Below are positions 17,117 through 25,869 of a stretch of DNA of 49,191 nucleotides, piece by piece. The first letter of the stretch is position 1, and the number at the start of each line of letters is the position of its first letter. The position numbers and the translations under genes were made by a program. Where the stretch lies: NCBI GenBank assembly GCA_964493015.1, contig CAZBLU010000009.1, positions 1-49,191 on the forward strand, written 5' to 3'. The notes under the pieces were generated by a model. The model searched no databases. It saw only the letters and a program-made list of their open reading frames with translations, and was not told where the DNA came from. Source of the stretch: Caldimicrobium sp964493015 (GTDB taxonomy: Bacteria; Desulfobacterota; Thermodesulfobacteria; Thermodesulfobacteriales; Thermodesulfobacteriaceae).

Positions 17117-17608
17117 TTGCTGAGGCAGGAATTTCAAAGGTTAATTCAGTTACTTTCAGAAAAGATAAAGACCTATTATGGTGACAACTTAATCTCTGTT
17201 GTCCTCTTTGGCTCACAAGCAAGAGGAACGCCAAGACCAGACTCTGATATAGATCTCCTCATCGTGCTATCAAGAGCCCCGAAAGGTAGACTAAAAAGAA
17301 CGGAGGATTTTACAGAGCTTGAAGAGACCTTAGAGCCCTATATACAGAATCTGCGCAAAAAAGGTATCTATACTTATATAAATCCTGTAATTAAAACCAA
17401 GGAGGAAATTCTTAAGGGAAGTCCCCTTCTCCTGGATATGGTTGAGAATGGAAAAATCCTTTACGATAGGGAAGATTTTATGAAAGAAGTCTTGACTACT
17501 CTAAAGGATAAGCTTCAAAAGCTTAGGGCGAAACGTGTGTGGCACGGATCAAGCTGGTATTGGATCCTCAAGCCAGATCTCAAACCTGGAGAAGTTATTG
17601 AACTATGA
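17117..17608 (+). CDS. MNT-type nucleotidyltransferase (MntA-like antitoxin family)
   Basis: The 163-residue protein has the polymerase-beta fold active site GS (32-33) ... D44-x-D46 in the context VLFGSQARGTPRPDSDIDLLIVL. The C-terminal tail (KRVWHGSSWYWILKPDLKPG) recurs in this subfamily. Such proteins often pair with a HEPN protein as toxin-antitoxin (the MNT partner AMPylates the HEPN toxin). Here the partner is reduced to 36 codons. Translation starts at TTG 17117 with GAGGG 6 nt upstream. Its stop overlaps the HEPN remnant's ATG (ATGA). Confidence 0.8.
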   Translation: MLRQEFQRLIQLLSEKIKTYYGDNLISVVLFGSQARGTPRPDSDIDLLIVLSRAPKGRLKRTEDFTELEETLEPYIQNLRKKGIYTYINPVIKTKEEILKGSPLLLDMVENGKILYDREDFMKEVLTTLKDKLQKLRAKRVWHGSSWYWILKPDLKPGEVIEL

Positions 17609-17715
17609 CCAGCCTTGATTTGGTTTTAAGTTATCTTGAGGACGCCAAAGAGGCTTTGAAAGAGGCTGAATTTGTCCTCAAATTAACAGAGAAAATCTTG
17701 TCCTTATCAAAATAA
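17605..17715 (+). pseudogene. Truncated HEPN-domain gene (36 codons)
   Basis: ATG overlapping the nucleotidyltransferase stop opens a frame reading MTSLDLVLSYLEDAKEALKE and on through AEFVLKL, a good match to the first helix of HEPN partner proteins. It stops at TAA after 36 codons. The rest of the domain, including the Rx4-6H RNase motif, is missing. ndk follows at once, so the 3' part appears deleted rather than shifted in frame. A functional micro-protein is less likely. Confidence 0.5.
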
Positions 17716-17732
17716 AACTTATGGAGGGGACT

Positions 17733-18158
17733 ATGGTTGAGAGAACATTAGTGATGATCAAACCTGATGGCGTAGAGAGAAATCTTATTGGCAAGGTGAT
17801 CAGTATATTTGAAGAGCATGGGTTAAAGGTTGTTGCCCTAAAAAAGGTGCGTCTAAGTAAAGAACAGGCTAAGGCCTTTTACATCGTCCACAAAGATAGA
17901 CCCTTCTACGAAGACCTTACCAACTATATGAGCTCAGGGCCTATTGTAGCTATGGTCTTAGAAGGAGAAAATGCCATAAAAAGGGTAAGAGAAATTATGG
18001 GGGCAACCGATCCCAAAGAGGCTGCAGAAGGCACAATTAGAAAACTTTTTGCCCTTGACAAAGAGAAAAACACTGTCCATGGCTCCGATAGTCCCGAGTC
18101 TGCTGCAAGGGAGATCCCCTTTTTCTTTAGCGAATATGAGCTAATTGCCTTGAGCTAA
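17733..18158 (+). CDS. ndk: Nucleoside diphosphate kinase
   Basis: Ndk transfers the gamma phosphate among nucleoside tri- and diphosphates through a phosphohistidine. The 141-residue product starts ERTLVMIKPDGVERNLIG, and the active His lies in NTVHGSDSPESAAREI. I start at ATG 17733 because GGAGGGG stands just before it; an ATG at 17721 overlaps that site. The TAA stop shares an A with the thiL ATG (TAATG). Confidence 0.96.
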   Translation: MVERTLVMIKPDGVERNLIGKVISIFEEHGLKVVALKKVRLSKEQAKAFYIVHKDRPFYEDLTNYMSSGPIVAMVLEGENAIKRVREIMGATDPKEAAEGTIRKLFALDKEKNTVHGSDSPESAAREIPFFFSEYELIALS

Positions 18159-19108
18159 TGACAGAAAATGAGTGGATCTTTTATTTAAATAAATATCTCT
18201 ATAAAGAGGACACAGTTCTTGCTGCCTACAATGAGGACTGTGCCGTAATTAAGCTTACTGAAGAGCGATATTTACTCCTCACTACCGATGCCCTGGTAGA
18301 GAATATACACTTTAATTTTACCTATACTGACTTTTATTCCTTAGGTGTAAAACTTGCTGTGGCCAATCTCAGTGATATTGCTGCCATGGGGGGTGAACCT
18401 AAGTGGGCCCTCTTGACCATAGGCTCATCAAAGGCCTTGGATCCAGCTTGGCTTGATCCCTTTATGGAGGGGCTATGTCTTACCCTGAATAAATTTGATG
18501 CCCATTTAGTTGGAGGAGACACGGTTAAAAGCCCCGTCTTTTTTGTTAATCTTGCCCTCTTTGGCGAGACGGATAAACCTCTTTTGAGAAGTGGTGCTCA
18601 GGTGGGTGATCTTCTTTTTGTCTCTAAAACACTTGGCCATAGTGCTGCCTTCTTGAGATACCTTAAGAAGACCCCTTTTCAGACTATACCTGAGGAAGTT
18701 AAAAAGGCCCATCTTCTCCCTGAAGCCCAGGTATCCTTAGGGAAAAGACTGAGATACCTTGCTAATGCGGCCATAGATATCTCAGATGGGCTCCTCTTAG
18801 ACCTTCATAGACTACTTTTGGCCTCAAGCGTATCAGCAGAAATAGAGGAAAGTAAAATCCCTGTAGCTAAACATGCCACTCTGGAAGAAGCCCTCTCAGG
18901 GGGAGAAGATTATGCCCTTCTTTTTACCCTTCCTGAAGCTAAATTGATGGACTTAGAGAAAGTTTCCAGGGAATTAAATATAACCTTTTATTTTATTGGG
19001 AAAATAATTGAAGGAAATGGTAACATATATCTAAAGACCTCTGGGGGAGAAAGGAGGAAAATTACCCCCAGAGGTTTTGACCACTTTACTTCTCCACTTC
19101 TACCTTAA
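18158..19108 (+). CDS. thiL: Thiamine-monophosphate kinase
   Basis: ThiL phosphorylates thiamine monophosphate to the diphosphate cofactor. The 316-residue protein is of the AIR synthase-like fold: N-terminal Asp motifs (EDCAVI, TTDALVENIHF), LAVANLSDIAAMGGEP, GGDTVKS, and later ISDGLLLDLHRLL and SGGEDYALLF. Translation is coupled to ndk by a 1-bp overlap. The 3' end overlaps hsp20 convergently by 23 bp. Confidence 0.94.
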   Translation: MTENEWIFYLNKYLYKEDTVLAAYNEDCAVIKLTEERYLLLTTDALVENIHFNFTYTDFYSLGVKLAVANLSDIAAMGGEPKWALLTIGSSKALDPAWLDPFMEGLCLTLNKFDAHLVGGDTVKSPVFFVNLALFGETDKPLLRSGAQVGDLLFVSKTLGHSAAFLRYLKKTPFQTIPEEVKKAHLLPEAQVSLGKRLRYLANAAIDISDGLLLDLHRLLLASSVSAEIEESKIPVAKHATLEEALSGGEDYALLFTLPEAKLMDLEKVSRELNITFYFIGKIIEGNGNIYLKTSGGERRKITPRGFDHFTSPLLP

Positions 19109-19526
19109 TTACTTTTTTCTTTTCTTCTGGCTTCTTTGGAAGGGTAATTTTAAGAACGCCATCTTTATATTGGGCTTTCACCTTTTCTAATTCCACTTCA
19201 GTGGGGAGCTGAATAGCCCTCATAAAGCTACCATAAAAGCGTTCTACTCTGTAGTAATTTTCCTTCTTTTCTTCTGTCTCTCTTTTCTTTTCACCTTTGA
19301 TGGTTAGAACATTGTCTACAACATTGATTTCGATATCCTCTGGCTTTACACCTGGTAAATCAGCTTTAATAATCACTGCATCCTCTGTCTCAGATACATC
19401 TACAGCAGGGGTCCACTCAATCTCAAACTTCTCTGGGAAGTAAGTTTTACCAAAAAATTCTTGCCATATACGATCCATCTCTCTCCTTAATTCAGCTAAT
19501 GGACGCCAAATAGTTAGTTCTGCCAT
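19086..19526 (-). CDS. Small heat-shock protein, Hsp20/alpha-crystallin family
   Basis: This is an ATP-independent holdase chaperone. From ATG 19526 it has 146 residues: a short N-terminal arm (WRPLAELRREMDRIW), the alpha-crystallin domain (PAVDVSETEDAVIIKADLPG, then GVLKITLPKK with the usual A-x-x-x-G-V-L-like end) and a C-terminal IKV tail. I chose this start because AGGAGG stands 8 nt before; a GTG start at 19535 would overlap it. It is divergent from clpB, a typical chaperone pairing. Confidence 0.93.
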   Translation of the reverse strand: MAELTIWRPLAELRREMDRIWQEFFGKTYFPEKFEIEWTPAVDVSETEDAVIIKADLPGVKPEDIEINVVDNVLTIKGEKKRETEEKKENYYRVERFYGSFMRAIQLPTEVELEKVKAQYKDGVLKITLPKKPEEKKKVIKVEVEK

Positions 19527-19562
19527 ATCACCCACCTCCTTTGTTTTTTTTCTTTTATTTTA

Positions 19563-19590
19563 AAAATAAACATCAATTTTTTGATTTCAA
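19563..19590 (-). promoter_or_regulatory. Promoter of hsp20
   Basis: On the minus strand, TTGAAA (19590-19585), a 16-nt spacer and TATTTT (19568-19563) stand about 37 bp before the start codon. I see no CIRCE repeat in the intergenic region. Confidence 0.4.
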
Positions 19591-19625
19591 GAGATAATAT
19601 TTTGATTTTTAATGCAAAAAAAATC

Positions 19626-19653
19626 TTGAAAAAACTATTCCTGAATTTAACTT
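19626..19653 (+). promoter_or_regulatory. Promoter of clpB
   Basis: TTGAAA (19626-19631), a 16-nt spacer and TAACTT (19648-19653). The identical box pair and spacing recur before the radical SAM gene at 32585-32612, which supports its being a real promoter type. Confidence 0.4.
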
Positions 19654-19692
19654 TTAAACTAAAATCAATATACCATAATAGGAGGCACAGAG

Positions 19693-22287
19693 ATGAAACT
19701 GGAGAAATTTACCTTCAAGGCTCAAGAGGCTTTACAAAATGCCCAAAAATTAGCAGAAAGTCATAATCATACCCAGCTTGAGGCAGAACATCTTTTAAAG
19801 GCCTTAGTTGATCAGGAGGGAGGGATTATACCCATTATCTTAGATAGATTAGGTATTAACTCCAAAATCATCTCTTCGGAGCTTGATGAGATTTTGGAGC
19901 GCTTTCCTCGGGTATCAGGTGGTGCTTATCAATTATACCTCTCTATGGGAGCCAAACAGGTCCTGGATCGTGCTGAAGCCTTAGCTAAAGAGATGAGAGA
20001 CGAATATATCTCCACCGAGCACTTATTTTTAAGTATCCTTGATAGTCCCACCAAGGCTGGAGATATCCTCAGGAAGAGAGGTGCCTCCTTCAGCTCAGCT
20101 AAGGAGGTAATCAACCAGATAAGGAAGGGAAGGCGCATAACCGATCAAAACCCTGAAGAACAGTATCAGGCTTTAGAAAAATTTGGTAGGGATCTAACGG
20201 CTCTGGCAAAGAGTGGAAAACTTGACCCTGTTATTGGTCGAGATGAAGAGATTAGAAGGGTTATGCATATCTTAAGCAGGAGAACCAAAAATAATCCTGT
20301 CCTTGTTGGGGAGCCTGGTGTAGGAAAAACGGCCATTGTGGAAGGGCTTGCTCAAAGAATAGTGGCAGGAGATGTGCCCGAGGTCCTCAAGAACAAACGG
20401 ATTGTGCAACTTGATCTTGCTTCCCTTCTTGCTGGCACCAAGTTTAGGGGAGAATTTGAAGAGCGTCTTAAGGGAGTGATCCGTGAAGTGCAGAGCAGTG
20501 AAGGCGAGATAATTCTCTTTATTGATGAGATACACACTATTGTTGGCGCTGGTGCTGCTGAAGGAGCCATGGATGCAGCCAATATGCTCAAACCAGCTTT
20601 GGCCCGAGGAGAACTTCGCTGTATAGGTGCTACTACTATTGAAGAATATAGGAAATACATTGAAAAAGACCCTGCCTTAGAAAGAAGGTTTCAACCTGTC
20701 TATGTGGAAGAACCCACCCCTGAGCAAGCCATTGCTATTTTAAGAGGACTAAAGGAAAAATACGAAGTCCATCACGGGGTAAGGATCACCGATAACGCCA
20801 TTGTTTCTGCAGTTATGCTTTCTCATCGCTATATCACAGACCGCTTTTTACCAGATAAGGCTATTGATCTTATTGATGAAGCAGCAGCTAAACTGCGTAT
20901 TGAAATTGACTCCATGCCCACGGCTATCGATGAAATTGAGCGCAAGATAAAACAGTTAGAGATTGAAAAAGTGGCTTTGGAAAAAGAAACGGATCCAAAG
21001 GCCAAGGAAAGATATCAAAAAATTGTGGAACAGCTAACTGAACTTCGGAGAGAAGCCGAAGAATTAAAGGCTCAGTGGCTAAAAGAAAAGGAAATCATCC
21101 AGAATATTCGCAAACTTAAGGAAAAGATTGACCAATTAAAAATTGAGGCTCAACAGGCAGAAAGACAGGGAGATCTAAACAGGGTTGCTGAAATCATATA
21201 TGGCCTGATTCCTCAGTTACAAAAGGAATTAGAACAGGAAAACCAGAGGCTTGCGGAGATCCAAAGGGGTGGCAAAAGTTTTCTTAAAGAAGAGGTAGAT
21301 GAGGAAGATATTGCGGAGATCATTTCTAAGTGGACAGGGATACCGGTAAAGAGACTTCTTGAGAGTGAGAGGGAAAAACTCCTCAAAATAGAGGAAAGGC
21401 TAAAAGAGCGAGTGGTGGGGCAAGATCATGCTATTTTAGCTGTAGCTAATGCCTTAAGAAGGGCCAGAGCAGGGCTAAAGGATCCTAATCGCCCCATTGG
21501 TTCTTTCCTTTTCATAGGTCCTACAGGGGTTGGAAAGACAGAGCTTGCCAAGGCCTTAGCAGAGTTTATGTTCGATACAGAACAGGCTATGATAAGAATT
21601 GATATGAGTGAATATATGGAGAAACATTCTGTGGCTCGTTTAATAGGGGCACCTCCTGGATATGTTGGTTATGAAGAAGGGGGACAACTCACTGAGGCGG
21701 TGAGGAGAAGGCCCTATTCTGTGATCCTCTTTGATGAAGTGGAAAAGGCCCATCCTGATGTCTTCAATATCCTCTTACAGGTCCTTGATGATGGCAGACT
21801 CACCGATGGAAAAGGAAGAACAGTTGATTTTAAAAATACTATCATTATAATGACCTCTAATGTGGGAAGCCATTATTTTCAAGAGACCTATATGGATAGA
21901 AAAGAGATAGAAGCTCGTATCTTTGACCTCCTAAAAAGCACCTTTAGACCTGAATTCTTGAACCGGATAGATGAGATTATAATTTTTAACAATCTTACTA
22001 AGGAAGATATTATTCGTATTGTAGATATACAAACAAGATATCTCAACATTAGATTAGCAGAGAAGGGTCTTACCATTGAGTTAACCCCTAAGGCCAAAGA
22101 ACAGCTTGCCCAAATCGGCTATGATCCAATCTTTGGAGCTCGCCCTCTTAAGAGAAGTATTCAACGCTATATTGAAAATCCCTTAGCTATTAAGCTTTTA
22201 GAAGGGGCCTTTAGCGAAGGAGATAAAATTCTCATTGATGTGGAGGAAACCGGAGAATTTGTTTTCAAAAAAGCCTTGTTACATTAA
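19693..22287 (+). CDS. clpB: ATP-dependent disaggregase ClpB
   Basis: ClpB is a hexameric AAA+ protein that extracts polypeptides from aggregates with DnaK. The 864-residue protein has an N-terminal Clp repeat domain (about 1-145), NBD1 with GEPGVGKT near 205, the coiled-coil middle domain (about 400-530), and NBD2 with GPTGVGKT near 613. Translation begins at ATG with AGGAGGC upstream. fmt follows 24 bp downstream. Confidence 0.97.
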   Translation: MKLEKFTFKAQEALQNAQKLAESHNHTQLEAEHLLKALVDQEGGIIPIILDRLGINSKIISSELDEILERFPRVSGGAYQLYLSMGAKQVLDRAEALAKEMRDEYISTEHLFLSILDSPTKAGDILRKRGASFSSAKEVINQIRKGRRITDQNPEEQYQALEKFGRDLTALAKSGKLDPVIGRDEEIRRVMHILSRRTKNNPVLVGEPGVGKTAIVEGLAQRIVAGDVPEVLKNKRIVQLDLASLLAGTKFRGEFEERLKGVIREVQSSEGEIILFIDEIHTIVGAGAAEGAMDAANMLKPALARGELRCIGATTIEEYRKYIEKDPALERRFQPVYVEEPTPEQAIAILRGLKEKYEVHHGVRITDNAIVSAVMLSHRYITDRFLPDKAIDLIDEAAAKLRIEIDSMPTAIDEIERKIKQLEIEKVALEKETDPKAKERYQKIVEQLTELRREAEELKAQWLKEKEIIQNIRKLKEKIDQLKIEAQQAERQGDLNRVAEIIYGLIPQLQKELEQENQRLAEIQRGGKSFLKEEVDEEDIAEIISKWTGIPVKRLLESEREKLLKIEERLKERVVGQDHAILAVANALRRARAGLKDPNRPIGSFLFIGPTGVGKTELAKALAEFMFDTEQAMIRIDMSEYMEKHSVARLIGAPPGYVGYEEGGQLTEAVRRRPYSVILFDEVEKAHPDVFNILLQVLDDGRLTDGKGRTVDFKNTIIIMTSNVGSHYFQETYMDRKEIEARIFDLLKSTFRPEFLNRIDEIIIFNNLTKEDIIRIVDIQTRYLNIRLAEKGLTIELTPKAKEQLAQIGYDPIFGARPLKRSIQRYIENPLAIKLLEGAFSEGDKILIDVEETGEFVFKKALLH

Positions 22288-22311
22288 TTTGAAAAAAAGG
22301 AGACTAAAACT

Positions 22312-23250
22312 TTGAAGGATTTAAGAGTTATCTTTTTTGGCACTCCTGAATTCGTTTTACCTGTGGTCAAGTTTTTACATGAGCAAGAGGAATTACTGGG
22401 AGTGGTTACGCAGCCAGATAAACCCAAAGGGAGAGGCCTTGAAGTCTCTCCCTCTCCTGTTAAAAAATGGGCTCTAAATCAGGGGTTACGGGTTTGGGAA
22501 CCTACTAAATTAAAAGATCCACATTTTTGGGAAGAACTTAAAGCTTTGTCTTTAGACCTAATTGTAGTCTTTGCCTATGGAAAAATCTTACCCAAGGAGC
22601 TCCTTGAGATTCCACAAGGTGGCTGTTGGAATATTCATTTATCTCTCTTGCCAAAATACAGAGGGGCTTCTCCAGTGCAATGGGCCCTATTAGAGGGGGA
22701 GAGGGAAACGGGGGTCACCATTATGCTTATGGATGAGGGTATGGATACAGGTCCCATCCTTCTGCAAAGGGCTATCCCTATAGAGGAAGAGGACACTACC
22801 CCTACTCTTCTGGAAAAGCTTAGCCATCTTGCCGTTACCACTTTGGGTGAGGCTTTGGAGCTATACAAAAAGGGAGAACTAAAAGCTAAGCCACAACCAG
22901 AAAGGGGTGTTTCCTACGCTCCGCTCCTAAAGAAAGAAGATGGTTTTATAAACTTTGAGGAACCTGCCTTGAGGATTGAAAATAAATTGAGGGCCTTTAC
23001 TCCATGGCCAGGTGTTTATACCAAGTTTAGGGGAAAGATTCTAAAGATTCATGAGGCCAAGGCCCAGCCTTTAAGTATCAAGAAAAAACCTGGAGAAATC
23101 CTTAAGCTTTCTCCAGAGGGAATCCTTGTAGCTACCAGTGATGGAGCCCTCCTTTTGAAAACACTTCAACTTGAGGGCAAAAAAAGGATCTCTGCCTATG
23201 AATTTGCCCATGGGCAGAGACTGAAACCTGGTGATCTCTTGACTTCTTAA
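22312..23250 (+). CDS. fmt: Methionyl-tRNA formyltransferase
   Basis: Fmt formylates initiator Met-tRNA using 10-formyl-tetrahydrofolate. The 312-residue protein has VIFFGTPEFVLPV at the start, the catalytic region NIHLSLLPKYRGASPVQWALLEGE, and a C-terminal tRNA-binding OB domain (INFEEPALRIENKLRAFTPWPG). It begins with TTG preceded by AAGGAG at 8 nt. It ends 6 bp from the convergent secDF stop. Confidence 0.95.
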   Translation: MKDLRVIFFGTPEFVLPVVKFLHEQEELLGVVTQPDKPKGRGLEVSPSPVKKWALNQGLRVWEPTKLKDPHFWEELKALSLDLIVVFAYGKILPKELLEIPQGGCWNIHLSLLPKYRGASPVQWALLEGERETGVTIMLMDEGMDTGPILLQRAIPIEEEDTTPTLLEKLSHLAVTTLGEALELYKKGELKAKPQPERGVSYAPLLKKEDGFINFEEPALRIENKLRAFTPWPGVYTKFRGKILKIHEAKAQPLSIKKKPGEILKLSPEGILVATSDGALLLKTLQLEGKKRISAYEFAHGQRLKPGDLLTS

Positions 23251-23256
23251 AGGATT

Positions 23257-25857
23257 CTATAACAATTCTTCTGCCTTTCTCAATTCAGGGATTTTACCTT
23301 TGTGGAAATACTTCAAAAGAGGAGAGGCAATAAAGATGGAGCTATAGGTTCCAGCAATAAATCCCAAAGTTAAAGCTAAGGCAAAGTCCCTAATAACAAT
23401 ACCTCCAAAAATTAAGAGGGCAAGAGAACCAAAAAGGGTAGTTAAGGAGGTTATTATGGTTCGGGAAAAGACTTCATTGAGACTCTTATTTATAAGGCTA
23501 TCAAAATCTCCTTTCACCTCTCCCCTGAGAATAACCTCTCGAATCCTATCAAAGATAACCACGGTATCTGTTAGAGAATAACCTGCAATGGTGAGAAGAG
23601 CTGTGATGAAGAGGAGATTAATTTCCAGTCCTAAAAGATAAAAAAGGGCAAAGACTACGATGACATCGTGAAAGGTAGCCAATCCAGCAGCAAGCCCGAA
23701 ATAAAGATTAAATCTGAAGGTCAAATAGATAATAATACCCAAAACAGCGCCAAAGACCGCCAATATGGCTTTTTTTTGTAATTCTTTACTAATAAGCCCA
23801 CCTATCTCTTCCTTAGCTATGACTTGAAAGCGATAATCAGGATACTTTTTCGCTAATCCAGAGGTGATTCGAGCTACATCCTCAGTTAAACTCTCTTTAC
23901 CGCTTTTCATCTTTAAAATCAAAAGATTTTCTCCTTTAACATCCTGAAGAGTTATATCAGAATAGCCCAGATCTTTTAAGGTCTTTCTAATGTCCTCAAG
24001 ATGAGGAGGCTTTTCACTTTTTAAATAAAGAATAGTTCCTCCAGTAAAATCAATACCAAGATTAGCCCTACCAGCTAAGGTCATAAAAAAGCCTATCAAA
24101 CCCGCTACAATGAGCACTGTGGAGAGAAGGATAAATACCTTTTTATATTTCATAAAGTCAAAGTTTGGCCTTTCAAGTAAAGTCAAAAAAGAGATCTTTA
24201 AGTCTTTTCCTTTTTGATAGAGATATTCATAAAAGATCTTGGTGACAAATATGGCAGTAAAGAGATTTACTAAGATGGAGAGAGACAAGGTAACTGCAAA
24301 GCCTCTGATAGGTCCTGTGCCGAAGATAAATAAGATTAGAGAGGTGATCAAAACGGTGATGTGGGCATCAAAGATAGTCCAAAAGGCCTTCCCATATCCC
24401 TGGAAAATAGCTGAGTAGGAGGTTCTCCCAAGACGCAACTCCTCACGAATCCTTTCAAAAATAAGGACATTAGAATCAATACCCATGCCAATGCTTAGAA
24501 TGATACCAGCTATACCTGGTAAGGTAAGTGTTGCCTGAAAGGCAGACAAAAGGGCTAAAAGATAATAAATGTTTAATAAAAGGGCTAAAACTGCAATAAA
24601 CCCTGAGAGTTTATAATAAATAATGGCGAAGATAATCACTAAGGTTGCTCCGATTAATCCTGCTTGGATACCCTTTTCAATGGAGTCCTTTCCAAGGGAG
24701 GGCCCAATAGTTATATTTTGTAAGATCTTTACTGGAGCAGGAAGGGCTCCAGCCCTGAGGACCAAGGCCAGGTCCTGAGCCTCTTCCATGGTGAAGGACC
24801 CTGTAATCTGAGCCTCTCCACCTGCAATCTTTTCCCTGATAACTGGGGCAGACCTCACCACATCATCCAAAACTATGGCAAGCCTTTTACCCACATTAAC
24901 ACTGGTTATAGCTTCAAAAATCTTTGCCCCTCTATCGTTGAATTGAATCCACACATAGGGCTCATTAAAATTGGGATCTATACGCACCTGGGCATTTTTT
25001 AGGTAATCACCCGTAAGAAGGGTCTCTCTTTTGAGTATTATGGGGCTTTTCTTAAACTGGCCTGTTTGTCTATCCTTTTCTATCAAAAAATAGAATTCTG
25101 TATCTGGAGGTAAATAGGGCCTTAGAGCCTGTCTCCATTCTTCAAGGTTTTGAGGATCCTTAATACGCCCTTCCTTAGTGACCACAGAAATAAGGGTATT
25201 AAGATCAACCTTGGCCATGGCTTCGTCATCAACAAGTTTAAACTCAAGTTGAGCTGTTTGCCCAATAAGTCTTAAGGCTCTCTCAGGATCCTTAATACCT
25301 GGGAGTTGTATCACTACCTTATCCTTTCCCTGTTTAGTAATAATTGGTTCTGTAACTCCAAACTGGTCTATTCTATTTCTTAAGACCTCTACCAACTGAT
25401 TCACCAAGTTGTCCCTAATGAAGCTCTCTCTTTCCGAAGAGAGAGTGAGCACCAAAACATAGGCCTCCTTTTCTCTTCTTTCGCTGGCAATAGAGAGCTC
25501 CTTGAAGCCACTTAAAATCTCCTTTTTGAAGGTATTCAGAGCCTCTTCATTAGAGAGTTTAAGCGTAGCTTTAGTATCCTCCCTTCTAAGCTCAAAAATA
25601 AGTCCTTTTCTCTCTAAGTTCTGCTTTATTTCTTGCAGATGATTTTCAAACTGATTTTGAAGAGCCTTCTCTAAATCTGGTTTTAAAACTAAATGAACCC
25701 CTCCTTTGAGATCAAGGCCCAATTTGAGTTGCCCCTGATAAATGTATTTAGTGAACCAAGGGGGAAGATCTGGAACAAAGGTGGGAAGAAGAAGTATAGC
25801 AGAAATCAAGGTCAAGAGAATTACCAAAAAAATCTTAAACTTTAGCATTCCTCTCAT
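23257..25857 (-). CDS. secDF: Fused SecD-SecF protein translocase subunit
   Basis: SecD and SecF use the proton gradient to help pull secreted proteins through SecYEG. Here both are one 866-residue polypeptide: residues about 1-550 are SecD (LGLDLKGGVHLVL near 47-58, periplasmic P1 domain, then five membrane segments). From about 570 comes SecF (GIDFTGGTILYL near 602, again with a periplasmic part and a membrane bundle). The junction shows no frameshift. yajC is not adjacent. AAGGAG lies 6 nt before the ATG. Fusions are known from other phyla, and split genes are the norm in many Proteobacteria. Confidence 0.93.
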   Translation of the reverse strand: MRGMLKFKIFLVILLTLISAILLLPTFVPDLPPWFTKYIYQGQLKLGLDLKGGVHLVLKPDLEKALQNQFENHLQEIKQNLERKGLIFELRREDTKATLKLSNEEALNTFKKEILSGFKELSIASERREKEAYVLVLTLSSERESFIRDNLVNQLVEVLRNRIDQFGVTEPIITKQGKDKVVIQLPGIKDPERALRLIGQTAQLEFKLVDDEAMAKVDLNTLISVVTKEGRIKDPQNLEEWRQALRPYLPPDTEFYFLIEKDRQTGQFKKSPIILKRETLLTGDYLKNAQVRIDPNFNEPYVWIQFNDRGAKIFEAITSVNVGKRLAIVLDDVVRSAPVIREKIAGGEAQITGSFTMEEAQDLALVLRAGALPAPVKILQNITIGPSLGKDSIEKGIQAGLIGATLVIIFAIIYYKLSGFIAVLALLLNIYYLLALLSAFQATLTLPGIAGIILSIGMGIDSNVLIFERIREELRLGRTSYSAIFQGYGKAFWTIFDAHITVLITSLILFIFGTGPIRGFAVTLSLSILVNLFTAIFVTKIFYEYLYQKGKDLKISFLTLLERPNFDFMKYKKVFILLSTVLIVAGLIGFFMTLAGRANLGIDFTGGTILYLKSEKPPHLEDIRKTLKDLGYSDITLQDVKGENLLILKMKSGKESLTEDVARITSGLAKKYPDYRFQVIAKEEIGGLISKELQKKAILAVFGAVLGIIIYLTFRFNLYFGLAAGLATFHDVIVVFALFYLLGLEINLLFITALLTIAGYSLTDTVVIFDRIREVILRGEVKGDFDSLINKSLNEVFSRTIITSLTTLFGSLALLIFGGIVIRDFALALTLGFIAGTYSSIFIASPLLKYFHKGKIPELRKAEELL

Positions 25858-25869
25858 AGAGCTCTCCTT

